DNA of 20,193 nt from JANQGH01 sp039177555 (lineage in GTDB: Bacteria > Pseudomonadota > Alphaproteobacteria > DSM-16000 > Inquilinaceae): contig JBCDFV010000062.1 in assembly GCA_039177555.1 (NCBI GenBank), positions 1 through 20,193 of the forward strand, written 5' to 3'. Numbering within the stretch: the first letter of the stretch is position 1; each line of letters starts with the position of its first letter. The notes beneath the pieces are model-generated. The model did no database searches. It had not been told where the DNA came from and was given only the letters and a program-made list of their open reading frames with translations. Below are positions 7,576 to 15,624 of the stretch, one piece after another. The position numbers and the translations under genes are program-made.

Positions 7576-8937
7576 GTGACATATTCACCTCGAAAGGGCC
7601 GCCTGTCGCCGACCAAGTTGGCGGGCGCGCTGATCGTTGGCGTCTCGTTGGCGGCCTTGACGCTGCCGTCGATGGCGCAGACCGACATCGATTATGGCAA
7701 TTTCGACGGCTACACGCTGCGCGTGAAGCTGATCGGCGGGGCGCAGTACGAGCCGCTTTATGCGCTGATCCCGCAATGGGAAGAGATGACGGGCGCCACC
7801 GTCGACATTCTGTCGCGCGCCAACCACTTCGATCTCGACCGCGAGATCAAGCAGGACATCGCCGCCGGCACGCTGGATTGGTGCGTGGGGTCCAACCACA
7901 CCAGCTTCGCCCCGCAATATGGCGGCATCTATCGCGATCTCAGCGAGATCGTGCCGGAGGAGGTGCTGGCCGATTTCGTGCCGCGCGCGTTGGAACACGG
8001 GACGGTGGATGGCCGTCTGGTCCAACTGCCGCGCCACTCCGACATCTCCAACCTCTACTATCAGATCCATCTGTATGAGGATGAGGAACTGGCGGCCGAG
8101 TTTGAGGCCGAGCACGGGTATGCGCTGGCGCCGCCGGAAACCTGGGATCAGGTCCGCGATCAGGCGATCTTCTTTGCCGATCCGCCGGACTTCTATGGCT
8201 TCCAGTTTGTCGGCAAGGACGAGGCCATCACCGGTCGCTTCTATGAGCTTCTGGTTGCCCATGGCGGACAGTTCCTCGACGAGGACTACGCGCCAGCCTT
8301 CAATTCCGAAGCCGGCGTCGAGGCGCTGCAATTCTTCGTCGATCTCTATGAGGCCGGTGCCGTGCCGGCTGGCGTGCCCAACTATCTGTGGGACGACACG
8401 GGTCTCGGCTTTGCGTCGGGCAGCGTCGCGCTCAATCTCGACTGGGCCGGCTGGGCGGCGTTCTTCAACGATCCGGAAAACTCCGCCGTTGCCGGCAATA
8501 TCGGCGTCATTCGGGCCCCCATGGGGTCGGCCGGCATCCGTTCCGGCTGGTCGGGGTCGCACACCTTCTCCGTGACCGAGACCTGCGACAATCCGGAGGC
8601 CGCGGCCAGCTTTGTCATGTTCCTGACCAGCCATGAGTCTCAGATGGTCGAGGCCAGAACCGGCCTGCTGCCGACACGCCACCAGGTGTGGAACACGGCG
8701 GTGGACGAGTTCAACGAAAACGACAATGACTGGCTCGTCGAGGTCTTCGGCGCCTACTCGACATCGATGGCCGAAGACTCCTTCACCCCGCCGCTGATCC
8801 CGGAATGGATCGAGGTTTCCAACGTGCTTTGGCCGCGTCTGCAGGCCGCCATCGTGGGCGACATGACCGCTCAGGAGGCTCTTGACGAAGCCGCCGAAGA
8901 GGCGCGCGAAGTCATGGAAGACGCCGGCTATCTCTAG
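7576..8937 (+). CDS. ABC transporter sugar-binding protein (family 1, CUT1)
   Basis: Periplasmic receptor that captures a sugar or oligosaccharide and delivers it to the permeases encoded downstream. The 453-residue protein starts with GTG after a strong ribosome binding site. Residues 1-34 are a Sec signal peptide with a basic start, a hydrophobic core (LAGALIVGVSLAALTL) and probable cleavage at SMA before QTDIDY. The mature part has the usual two-lobe bacterial binding-protein pattern, including ETWDQVRDQA in the middle, WAGWAAFFND and a C-terminal helical part. No lipobox is present, so it is probably soluble. It is the first gene of the plus operon and is separated from the permeases by a terminator-like hairpin, which would give it higher expression. 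The ligand cannot be read from sequence; context suggests a 6-deoxy sugar or a glycan containing one. Confidence 0.92.
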   Translation: MTYSPRKGRLSPTKLAGALIVGVSLAALTLPSMAQTDIDYGNFDGYTLRVKLIGGAQYEPLYALIPQWEEMTGATVDILSRANHFDLDREIKQDIAAGTLDWCVGSNHTSFAPQYGGIYRDLSEIVPEEVLADFVPRALEHGTVDGRLVQLPRHSDISNLYYQIHLYEDEELAAEFEAEHGYALAPPETWDQVRDQAIFFADPPDFYGFQFVGKDEAITGRFYELLVAHGGQFLDEDYAPAFNSEAGVEALQFFVDLYEAGAVPAGVPNYLWDDTGLGFASGSVALNLDWAGWAAFFNDPENSAVAGNIGVIRAPMGSAGIRSGWSGSHTFSVTETCDNPEAAASFVMFLTSHESQMVEARTGLLPTRHQVWNTAVDEFNENDNDWLVEVFGAYSTSMAEDSFTPPLIPEWIEVSNVLWPRLQAAIVGDMTAQEALDEAAEEAREVMEDAGYL

Positions 8938-8988
8938 CCTCCCTGGACGGTGTCCGTCGGCATCGACGGTCGCCGTTTACAGCCTGAG

Positions 8989-9032
8989 GGCGCATTCGGT
9001 CGGTTGCGGCCGGCCGAATGCGCCACTTTTTT
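8989..9032 (+). terminator. Intercistronic Rho-independent terminator/attenuator
   Basis: The arms GGCGCATTCGG (8989-8999) and CCGAATGCGCC (9014-9024) are perfect complements. The stem extends inward with TCGG/CCGG, one pair being a G-T wobble, to give 15 pairs and a six-base loop. A run of six T (9027-9032) follows. It lies between the binding-protein and first permease genes, so partial read-through would keep the binding protein in excess over the membrane parts. Confidence 0.85.
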
Positions 9033-9079
9033 AGAGCGTGGTAGCCTTCTGGTGACGACCTAGAGCCGGCCTTGTTGCG

Positions 9080-9982
9080 ATGACCAAACTGTTTCGACGG
9101 GTGCCCTTGCCAGTGCTGTTGATCGCACCGTCGATCGCAATCATTCTGTTCGTCGTCCTGCTGCCGCTGCTGTTCTCGCTTTACACCAGCTTTACGAACT
9201 ACCGGCTGATCCGGCCCGACACGCTGTGGGACTGGGTCGGCTTCCGCAATTACGAGCGGATCTTCGAGGACGCCGATTTCTGGTGGGCGTTTCTGCGCAC
9301 GATCATTTTCCTGACCATCGCGTTGAACCTGGAACTGGTGCTGGGCCTGTGCCTCGCCCTGTTGATCAACAAGATCACTTGGGGCCAGCGTACGCTGCGC
9401 ACCATCATGATGTTCCCGATGATGTTTTCGCCCATCCTGGTCGGGTTCCAGTTCCGCTACATGTTCAACGACAATATCGGTGTCGTGAACAACGCCTTGC
9501 AGGCGCTGGGCGTGACGGACCAGGCCATCCCTTGGCTGGTCAATGAATGGCTGGCCAACTTCTCGATCATCTTCGCCGAGGTCTGGATGTCGACCTCGAT
9601 CTTCGCGATCCTGCTGCTGGCCGGCCTGTTGGCGATCCCGCGCGACCCGATCGAGGCGGCGAAGGTCGACGGCTGCACCAACTTCCAGGTCTTCCGCCAC
9701 ATCACCCTGCCGTTCCTGATGCCGTTCGTGTTCATCGCGCTGGCGATCCGCTCGCTGGACGTGGCGCGGGCCTATGACATCGTCAACGTCATGACCGGCG
9801 GCGGGCCGGCGGGCCGGACCGAGCTGTTGTGGACCATGATCGCGCGGGTCGGCTATGACGACGCCCGCATGGGCCGGGCCAACGCCATGGCCTATGTCTC
9901 GATCATCCTGTCGATCGCCTTTACCGCCTACTTCTTCAAGAAGCTGCTGGCGGCGCGACGCTATATGGGCGGGGTCGCCTGA
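9080..9982 (+). CDS. ABC sugar transporter permease (MalF-like, CUT1)
   Basis: One half of the inner-membrane channel of the sugar importer. The 300-residue protein has about six membrane helices. The first is VLLIAPSIAIILFVVLLPLL near residues 14-33, ending in LYTSF as in MalF/UgpA-type permeases. The cytoplasmic EAA loop is at about residues 192-215 (EAAKVDGCTNFQVFRHITLP) and contacts the ATPase. Only a weak ribosome binding site precedes ATG 9080. The gene follows the terminator-like hairpin, which may lower its expression relative to the binding protein. Its stop overlaps the next start by one base (TGATG). Confidence 0.93.
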   Translation: MTKLFRRVPLPVLLIAPSIAIILFVVLLPLLFSLYTSFTNYRLIRPDTLWDWVGFRNYERIFEDADFWWAFLRTIIFLTIALNLELVLGLCLALLINKITWGQRTLRTIMMFPMMFSPILVGFQFRYMFNDNIGVVNNALQALGVTDQAIPWLVNEWLANFSIIFAEVWMSTSIFAILLLAGLLAIPRDPIEAAKVDGCTNFQVFRHITLPFLMPFVFIALAIRSLDVARAYDIVNVMTGGGPAGRTELLWTMIARVGYDDARMGRANAMAYVSIILSIAFTAYFFKKLLAARRYMGGVA

Positions 9983-10833
9983 TGCGGCCGAAGACGCGCC
10001 TGCGCCGGACGCTGGTATGGCTCGGCACGCTGTTCGTCATGACGGTCATCTGCCTGCCGGGTGCCTGGGTCGTGTTCAGCGCCTTCCGGCCGAACCGTGA
10101 GATCCTGGCCCGGCCCGCGATCTGGTGGCCCGAACAGTTCGGGCTTGGCAATTTCATGCGCATGTTCGGCATCGGCGGCGAGCAGATCGCGATCCCCGTC
10201 GGCTCGTACTTCATGAACTCGCTGATCATCGCGCTGACCTCGACCTTCGTGGCCGTGTTCATCGGCATGGCCGGGGGCTACGCCTTCGCCCGCTTCCGCT
10301 TTCGGGGCAAGAACGCGATCTTTCTCGGCCTCATGCTGTCGCGCACGGTGCCCGGCATCGCCCTGTCGCTGCCGCTGTTCATGGTCTGGAGCCGGCTGGG
10401 CCTGATCGACACGCCGCTTGGCCTCATCATCGTGTACGTGGCCATGAACGTGCCGTTCACCGTCTGGCTGACCGACGGCTTCTTCCGCCAGGTGCCGGTC
10501 GAGATGTCCGAGGCGGCGCAGATCGATGGCTGTACGCGCTGGCAGGCCTTTTGGCGCGTGGAATTTCCGTTGGCGCGCGCCGGCATCGCGTCCGCCGGCA
10601 TCTTCGCCTTTCTGATCAGTTGGAACGAATACGCGCTGGCCTCGGTGCTGACCCGCTCGACCGACAGCCGCACCTTGCCTGTCGGGCTGATGGATTTCAG
10701 CGCCCAGTTCACCATCGACTGGGCGGGCATGTGCGCGATGGCGGTGCTGATCATCATCCCGGCGCTGATACTCACCTTCATCGTCCAGAAACACTTGATC
10801 GCCGGCCTCACCTTCGGCGGCGTCAAAGGGTAG
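9982..10833 (+). CDS. ABC sugar transporter permease (MalG-like, CUT1)
   Basis: Second half of the inner-membrane channel. The 283-residue protein has about six membrane helices, the first near residues 11-33, and the MalG-type pattern FSAFRPNREI after helix 1. The EAA loop is at about residues 177-200 (EAAQIDGCTRWQAFWRVEFP). ISWNEYALA in a later helix matches the family. The C-terminus FVQKHLIAGLTFGGVKG-like ending (IVQKHLIAGLTFGGVKG) is the standard finish of CUT1 permeases. Its ATG overlaps the TGA of the preceding permease by one base, and the ATPase gene starts six bases after its stop. Confidence 0.94.
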   Translation: MRPKTRLRRTLVWLGTLFVMTVICLPGAWVVFSAFRPNREILARPAIWWPEQFGLGNFMRMFGIGGEQIAIPVGSYFMNSLIIALTSTFVAVFIGMAGGYAFARFRFRGKNAIFLGLMLSRTVPGIALSLPLFMVWSRLGLIDTPLGLIIVYVAMNVPFTVWLTDGFFRQVPVEMSEAAQIDGCTRWQAFWRVEFPLARAGIASAGIFAFLISWNEYALASVLTRSTDSRTLPVGLMDFSAQFTIDWAGMCAMAVLIIIPALILTFIVQKHLIAGLTFGGVKG

Positions 10834-10839
10834 GGGGCC

Positions 10840-11943
10840 ATGGCAACCGTCAATCTCAGCCAGGTGGTCAAGCGCTACGGCAAGCTTGAGGTCGTGCACG
10901 GCATCGACCTGGACATCGCCCATGAGGAATTCGTGGTCCTGGTCGGCCCATCCGGCTGCGGCAAGTCCACGACCTTGCGCATGATCGCGGGGCTGGAGGA
11001 AATCTCCGGCGGCGAGATCCGCATCGGCGACCGCATGGTCAACGAGCTGCCGCCGCGCGCGCGCAACGTCTCCATGGTGTTCCAGAACTACGCGCTCTAT
11101 CCGCACATGTCGGTGCGCGAGAATCTGGGCTTCTCGCTGAAGATTGCCAAGCAGCCGGCCAGCACGATCGACGAGCGGGTGGCGGAGGCCGCCGACATTC
11201 TGGGCCTCAGCGATCTGATGGACCGGACGCCGGCCCAGCTTTCCGGTGGCCAGCGCCAGCGCGTGGCCATGGGCCGTGCCATCGTGCGCCATCCGGATGT
11301 TTTCCTGTTCGACGAGCCCCTGTCGAACCTGGATGCCAAGCTACGGGTGCAGATGCGCACGGAGATCAAGCGCCTGCACCAAAAGGTGCGTACCACCGTG
11401 GTCTATGTCACCCATGATCAGGTTGAGGCCATGACGCTGGCCGACCGCATCGTCATCATGCGCGACGGCTATATCGAGCAGGTCGGCTCACCGTTGGAGC
11501 TGTTCGAGCGGCCGGCCAACACCTTCGTCGCCGGCTTCATCGGCTCACCGCCCATGAACCAGGTGCGCGCCCGCATCGCTGTCAAGGAGGGCGGCCCGAT
11601 CGTGTCCATCACCGACAGTCTGGATCTGCCGGTCCCCGGTCGTCTGCGCGACCAGGTCCGGGCGGACCAGGACGTCGTGCTCGGCTTCCGGGCGGAGGAC
11701 TTCATGCCCGAGGGCCACGAGTTGAAAACCGACGGCGCCTTGATGCGGTTCAAGCAGACCGTTTCCATCGCCGAGCCCCTGGGCACGGAAACGCTGCTGT
11801 TCACCGAGTTTGGCCAGCAGGAGGTGCTGTCCAAAATGTTCAACCCGCGCCCGGTTGCCGAGGGCGAGGAAATCGGCTTTGCGCTGAACATCGATCGCCT
11901 GCACCTGTTCGACGCGGCCAGCGGCCGTTCACTGGAGGACTGA
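10840..11943 (+). CDS. ABC sugar transporter ATP-binding protein (UgpC/MalK family)
   Basis: Cytoplasmic ATPase that powers the importer as a dimer. In 367 residues it shows Walker A (GPSGCGKST, 36-44), the Q-loop at Q82, the signature LSGGQ (134-138), Walker B ending in D158-E159 (FLFDEP) and the H-loop H192 (VTHDQ). Residues from about 240 to the end form the C-terminal OB/TOBE-type regulatory part seen in MalK-like proteins, with GFRAEDFMP inside. A run of G just before ATG 10840 serves as ribosome binding site. The downstream dehydratase starts three bases after the stop, so import and catabolism are co-transcribed. Such ATPases often serve several importers, so specificity rests on the binding protein. 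Confidence 0.95.
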   Translation: MATVNLSQVVKRYGKLEVVHGIDLDIAHEEFVVLVGPSGCGKSTTLRMIAGLEEISGGEIRIGDRMVNELPPRARNVSMVFQNYALYPHMSVRENLGFSLKIAKQPASTIDERVAEAADILGLSDLMDRTPAQLSGGQRQRVAMGRAIVRHPDVFLFDEPLSNLDAKLRVQMRTEIKRLHQKVRTTVVYVTHDQVEAMTLADRIVIMRDGYIEQVGSPLELFERPANTFVAGFIGSPPMNQVRARIAVKEGGPIVSITDSLDLPVPGRLRDQVRADQDVVLGFRAEDFMPEGHELKTDGALMRFKQTVSIAEPLGTETLLFTEFGQQEVLSKMFNPRPVAEGEEIGFALNIDRLHLFDAASGRSLED

Positions 11944-11946
11944 GCC

Positions 11947-13065
11947 ATGGCCACAATCGAACGCGTCGAACTGCGCATGGTCGACCTGAAGCCGAAGGTG
12001 CTGCGCACCGACGCGGTGCAGACCTTCGTCAGCCAGGAAACCCCGATCGTCACCATCACCGACAGCGACGGCGCCGTGGGTACCGGCTACAGCTACACGA
12101 TCGGCACCGGCGGCCCGTCCGTCATGGCCCTGTTGGAACGCACGCTGGCGCCGGCGCTGATCAGCCGGGACGCGGCGGAGGTCGAGCGGATCTGGCGCGA
12201 TCTTCTGTTCAAGACCTACGCCACCTCCGTCGGCGCCATCACCTCGCTGGCCTTGGCGGCGATCGATACCGCCCTGTGGGACCTGCGCTGCATCAAGGCG
12301 GGCCTGCCGCTGCACATCATGGCCGGCGGGGCGCAGCCGTCGGTGCCGCTCTACACCACCGAAGGGGGGTGGCTGCACATCGAGGCGGCCGCGCTGATCG
12401 ACGACGCCTTGAAGGCAAAGTCGCTGGGTTTCGGCGGCTCGAAGATCAAGATCGGCCGGCCGCCGGCGGAGGATGTGGCGCGCCTGGCGGCCGTGCGCGA
12501 GGCGGTCGGCGACGATTTCGAGATCATGACGGACGCCAACCAGGCGTTTCAGGTTGACGAGGCGATCCGGCGCGCGCGCCTGCTCGAACCGCTGGACGTC
12601 GCCTGGATGGAGGAACCGTTGCCGGCCCACGATCTGGGCGGCCATGTCCGCCTGTCCCGATCGACCAGCCTGCCGATCGCCGTGGGTGAGAGCATCTACA
12701 GCACTGGCCATTTCCGGGAGTATCTACAGCGCGAGGCCGCCTCGATCATCCAGGCGGACGTGGCGCGCATCGGCGGCATCACGCCCTGGCTGAAGGCCGC
12801 GCACCTGGCCGAGACGTTCAATATGCCGATCAGCCCGCATTTCCTGATGGAACTGCACGTCTCGCTGTGCAGCGCCGTGCCCAATGCGCGCTGGGTCGAA
12901 TACATCCCGCAGTTGGACACGCTGACCGAGGTCGGCATGACCATCAAGGACGGCCGGGCCTTTCCGTCGGACGCGCCGGGCATCGGCATCGCCTGGAACT
13001 GGGATGCGGTGAAGGCCGAAAGCGTGCCGGGTAGCCACCATGTCATCACCGAGGCGGCGTCATGA
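11947..13065 (+). CDS. Mandelate racemase-family sugar-acid dehydratase
   Basis: Probably removes water from an aldonate or aldarate to give a 2-keto-3-deoxy acid. The 372-residue protein has the enolase-superfamily capping domain (1 to about 125) and TIM barrel. Visible catalytic residues are K166-I-K168, metal ligands D196 (TDANQAF), E222 (MEEPL) and E248 (GES), the D271 (ADVARIGGIT)/H298 (SPHF) dyad and E319. This is the complete mandelate-racemase set, so an acid-sugar dehydratase or racemase is well supported. It is shorter than the known Xanthomonas-type L-fuconate dehydratase (about 440 residues), so L-fuconate is only one candidate. It follows the ATPase gene by three bases, and its stop overlaps the mutarotase start by four. 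Confidence 0.9.
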   Translation: MATIERVELRMVDLKPKVLRTDAVQTFVSQETPIVTITDSDGAVGTGYSYTIGTGGPSVMALLERTLAPALISRDAAEVERIWRDLLFKTYATSVGAITSLALAAIDTALWDLRCIKAGLPLHIMAGGAQPSVPLYTTEGGWLHIEAAALIDDALKAKSLGFGGSKIKIGRPPAEDVARLAAVREAVGDDFEIMTDANQAFQVDEAIRRARLLEPLDVAWMEEPLPAHDLGGHVRLSRSTSLPIAVGESIYSTGHFREYLQREAASIIQADVARIGGITPWLKAAHLAETFNMPISPHFLMELHVSLCSAVPNARWVEYIPQLDTLTEVGMTIKDGRAFPSDAPGIGIAWNWDAVKAESVPGSHHVITEAAS

Positions 13066-13391
13066 CGCGCATGGGCATGGTGATCGGCATCCGCCCGGAA
13101 AAGATCGCCGAGTACAAGAAGCTGCACGCCGAGACCTGGCCGGAGATCCTGGCCAGGATCAGCGACTGCAACATCCGCAACTACTCCATCTTCTTGCGCG
13201 AGCCGGAAAACCTGCTGTTCGGCTATTGGGAGTATCATGGCGCGGATTTCGCGGCCGACACCGCGAAGATGGCCGCCGACCCGGTCACCCAGCGCTGGTG
13301 GCAACTAACCGACCCGTGCCAGAACCGCCTGGCCAGCGCCAAGGAAGGCGAGCAATGGTCGATGATGGAAGAGGTGTTTCACCATGACTGA
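13062..13391 (+). CDS. L-rhamnose/L-fucose mutarotase (RhaM family)
   Basis: Speeds interconversion of alpha and beta anomers of a 6-deoxy sugar, supplying the form used by the aldose dehydrogenase. The 109-residue protein is close to the family length (E. coli RhaM about 104). The motif YKKLHAETWPEIL puts Y18 and H22 at the positions of the RhaM active-site Tyr and His. NYSIFL, FGYWEY and the C-terminal MMEEVFH are also family hallmarks. The ATG overlaps the dehydratase stop (ATGA), and the stop overlaps the next start by one base. Members in Xanthomonas and Burkholderia fucose clusters act on L-fucose; sequence alone cannot separate fucose from rhamnose use. Confidence 0.92.
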   Translation: MTRMGMVIGIRPEKIAEYKKLHAETWPEILARISDCNIRNYSIFLREPENLLFGYWEYHGADFAADTAKMAADPVTQRWWQLTDPCQNRLASAKEGEQWSMMEEVFHHD

Positions 13392-14062
13392 TGGTTATCA
13401 TGACTGACACGGCTGCCGATCCGCTGACCGCCCGGCTGGGGCAATGCTACACCGGCGTGGTCCATGACGTGATGCGCAATATGGGCCTGCGCGACTTCGT
13501 CCTGCCGCCCGAAATCCGGCCGATCCTGCCGGACCGCACCTTGGCCGGCCCCATCTTCACCTTGCGCGGCCATGTCGACCCGTCGGCCGATGCGCATCAG
13601 ACCTTGCTGGAATGGACCGGCTTTCTCAGCAAGGCCAAGCCCGGCCATGTGGTGATCTGCCAGCCGAACGACAGCACCATCGCCCATATGGGTGAATTGT
13701 CGGGCGAAACCTTGCAACTGCGCGGCGTGAAGGGCTACATCGTCGATGGCGGCTGTCGCGACGTCGACTTTCTGTTGAACATGGGCTTTCCGGTCTGCTG
13801 CCGCTATTTCACGCCGAAGGACGTGGTCGGCTATTGGCTGCCCGACGGCTTTGACGCGGTGATCGACATCGGCGGCGTGACCATCCGCCCCGGCGACTAT
13901 GTCTGTGCCGACCGGGACGGCATCTGCATCATCCCGAAGGACATCGCCGAGGAGGTGGTCACCAAGTCCGAGGTCGCGATTGCCACGGAGAACAAGGTGC
14001 GCACGGCCATCCTGGCCGGCACCGACCCGCAGGAAGCGTATCTGAAGTATGGCAAGTTCTGA
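13391..14062 (+). CDS. RraA-like protein, putative class II pyruvate aldolase/oxaloacetate decarboxylase
   Basis: Fold of RraA and HMG/CHA aldolases. The 223-residue length is typical. Conserved sites are GELSGE (E102), and R123-D124 in DGGCRDVDFL followed by MGFPV, matching the G-x20-R-D-x-x-G-x-x-F-P signature that binds the metal and pyruvate enolate in aldolase members. It therefore looks like an enzyme rather than a pure RNase E inhibitor. In this context it may cleave a 2-keto-3-deoxy or related acid to pyruvate plus an aldehyde, which is inference. ATG 13391 overlaps the mutarotase stop by one base. ATG 13400 is an alternative start with MTDTAADPL as N-terminus. The next gene starts 14 bases inside its 3' end. 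Confidence 0.85.
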   Translation: MVIMTDTAADPLTARLGQCYTGVVHDVMRNMGLRDFVLPPEIRPILPDRTLAGPIFTLRGHVDPSADAHQTLLEWTGFLSKAKPGHVVICQPNDSTIAHMGELSGETLQLRGVKGYIVDGGCRDVDFLLNMGFPVCCRYFTPKDVVGYWLPDGFDAVIDIGGVTIRPGDYVCADRDGICIIPKDIAEEVVTKSEVAIATENKVRTAILAGTDPQEAYLKYGKF

Positions 14063-14399
14063 CCCGGCACCCGCCCCGTCTGCCAACAGGGACAATCGGC
14101 TGCTGCTGTTGCGGCCGGAAGACAACGTCGTCTGCGTATGCGCCAACCTGGCCGCCGGCGACACGGTGTCGATCGACGATGGCGAGATCACCGTTCCGGA
14201 GGATGCCGCGGTCGGCTTCAAGCTGGCACGCTATGATCTGGCGCCGGGCGACAAGGTCTTGAAATACGGCGCGCCCATCGGCTCGGTCACCCAGCCGATC
14301 GCCAAGGGCGCGGTGGTGCATACGCACAATTTGAAAAGCGACTATCTGCCGACCTATACCTTGACCGGAGACACCCGCTTCATCGAGGCTACGCCATGA
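14049..14399 (+). CDS. Altronate dehydratase (UxaA) family small subunit, SAF domain
   Basis: Small subunit of a split UxaA-type hydro-lyase. The 116-residue protein has a loose, Pro/Ala-rich N-terminus (1 to about 15) and then a SAF domain (about 28-110). Recognisable UxaA/GarD N-domain motifs are AVGFKLARYDLAPGD, KYGAPIGSV and VVHTHNL near the end. In UxaA proteins the SAF domain is fused to the catalytic part; here it is a separate gene directly before it. Its start lies 14 bases inside the RraA-like gene and its stop overlaps the large-subunit start by four bases. SuyA (sulfolactate lyase small subunit) has the same build, so altronate is not proven as substrate. Confidence 0.88.
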   Translation: MASSDPAPAPSANRDNRLLLLRPEDNVVCVCANLAAGDTVSIDDGEITVPEDAAVGFKLARYDLAPGDKVLKYGAPIGSVTQPIAKGAVVHTHNLKSDYLPTYTLTGDTRFIEATP

Positions 14400-15592
14400 T
14401 CACTGGCTATCCGCGTGCCGACGGCCGCAAGGGCATCCGCAACGTCATCCTGGTCGCTTATCTGGTCGAATGCGCCCACCATGTCGCGCGCGAGATCGTC
14501 TGGCCCTATCGCGACCAAGAGGTCCAGCTGATCGGCTTTCCCGGCTGCTTCCCGAACGCCTACGCGGCGAAGATGATGCAGCGGTTGACGACCCACCCGA
14601 ATGTCGGCGGCGTTTTGCTGCTGTCGCTCGGCTGCGAGGGCTTCGACAAGTATTCCCTGCGCAAGACGATCAAGGACAGCGGCCGGCCGGTCGAGACCTT
14701 GGTGATCCAGGCCTCCGGCGGCACCCGCAAGACCATGGAGGCCGGCCGCGCCTGGGTCGAGCGCACGCGCGCGCTGCTGGACGAGCAAGAGCGCGTGCCC
14801 ATGGACCTGGACGAACTGGTCGTCGGCACGATCTGCGGCGGGTCGGACGGCACCAGCGGCCTGACCGCCAACCCGGCCATCGGCCGCGCCTTCGATCTGA
14901 TGACCGCGCGCGACATGGCCTGCATCTTCGAAGAGACGGGCGAGCTGATCGGCTGCGAACAGCATATGGCCACACGGGCCGCCACGCCGGACCTGGCGCG
15001 CGAGATCGTCGCCTCGGTGGCCAAGGCCGCCAAGTACTACGCCGTGCTGGGCCATGGGTCGTTCGCCCCCGGCAACGCTGATGGCGGGCTGACGACGCTG
15101 GAAGAGAAATCCGCCGGCGCCTATGCAAAAAGCGGCGCGTCGGAAATCGTCGGTCTGATCAAGCCGGGCGACATTCCGCCGTCGGGCGGCCTTTACCTGT
15201 TGGACGTGGTGCCGGACGGCGAGGTGCGGTTCGGCTTCCCGAACATTTCCGACAATGCGGAAATCGCGGAGCTGATCGCCTGCGGGTCGCACATCATCCT
15301 GTTCGCGACCGGCCGCGGCTCCGTCGTCGGTTCGGCCATCTCGCCGGTAATCAAGGTCTGCGCCAACCCGGTCACCTATCGCAAGCTGGAAGAGGACATG
15401 GATGTCGATGCCGGCGCGATCCTGGAAGGCCGCCGCACCCTGGACCAGGTCGGGCAGGAAATCTTCGACCTGACCCAGACGGTGGCAAACGGCACGGCGA
15501 CGAAGTCCGAAGCGCTTGGCCACGCCGAGTTCATTTTGACCTATAAGAGTTTTGAGCCCATCGGGCCGTCCTGCTTGCCGCGCGCAAGCTGA
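14396..15592 (+). CDS. UxaA/GarD-family dehydratase large subunit
   Basis: Catalytic subunit of an iron-dependent sugar-acid dehydratase. The 398 residues carry the family blocks GYPRADGRKGIRN, HPNVGGVLLLSLGCEG, ICGGSDGTSGLTANPA, ETGELIGCEQHM, GGLTTLEEKSAGA, FATGRGSVVGS and ANPVTYRKLEEDMD. Conserved cysteines at 26, 51, 80 and 147 are candidates for iron or Fe-S binding. It pairs with the SAF-domain protein encoded by the overlapping upstream gene. The product would be a 2-keto-3-deoxy acid, or a desulfonated product if it were SuyB-like. The neighbouring SDR and FAH hydrolase make a sugar-acid substrate more likely. The SDR gene starts 32 bases downstream. Confidence 0.9.
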   Translation: MITGYPRADGRKGIRNVILVAYLVECAHHVAREIVWPYRDQEVQLIGFPGCFPNAYAAKMMQRLTTHPNVGGVLLLSLGCEGFDKYSLRKTIKDSGRPVETLVIQASGGTRKTMEAGRAWVERTRALLDEQERVPMDLDELVVGTICGGSDGTSGLTANPAIGRAFDLMTARDMACIFEETGELIGCEQHMATRAATPDLAREIVASVAKAAKYYAVLGHGSFAPGNADGGLTTLEEKSAGAYAKSGASEIVGLIKPGDIPPSGGLYLLDVVPDGEVRFGFPNISDNAEIAELIACGSHIILFATGRGSVVGSAISPVIKVCANPVTYRKLEEDMDVDAGAILEGRRTLDQVGQEIFDLTQTVANGTATKSEALGHAEFILTYKSFEPIGPSCLPRAS

Positions 15593-15624
15593 CGGCCGTT
15601 TCATCGACAGAAGGGGAGATCGGC

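Noticed and set aside
7585..8682. Minus-strand 365-codon frame opposite the binding-protein gene
   Set aside because: Shadow frame of a GC-rich gene. The plus strand has a strong ribosome binding site, signal peptide and family pattern.
9961..11292. Minus-strand 443-codon frame opposite permease and ATPase genes
   Set aside because: Spans two real genes in antisense and has a His/Asp/Arg-rich composition without any recognisable motif.
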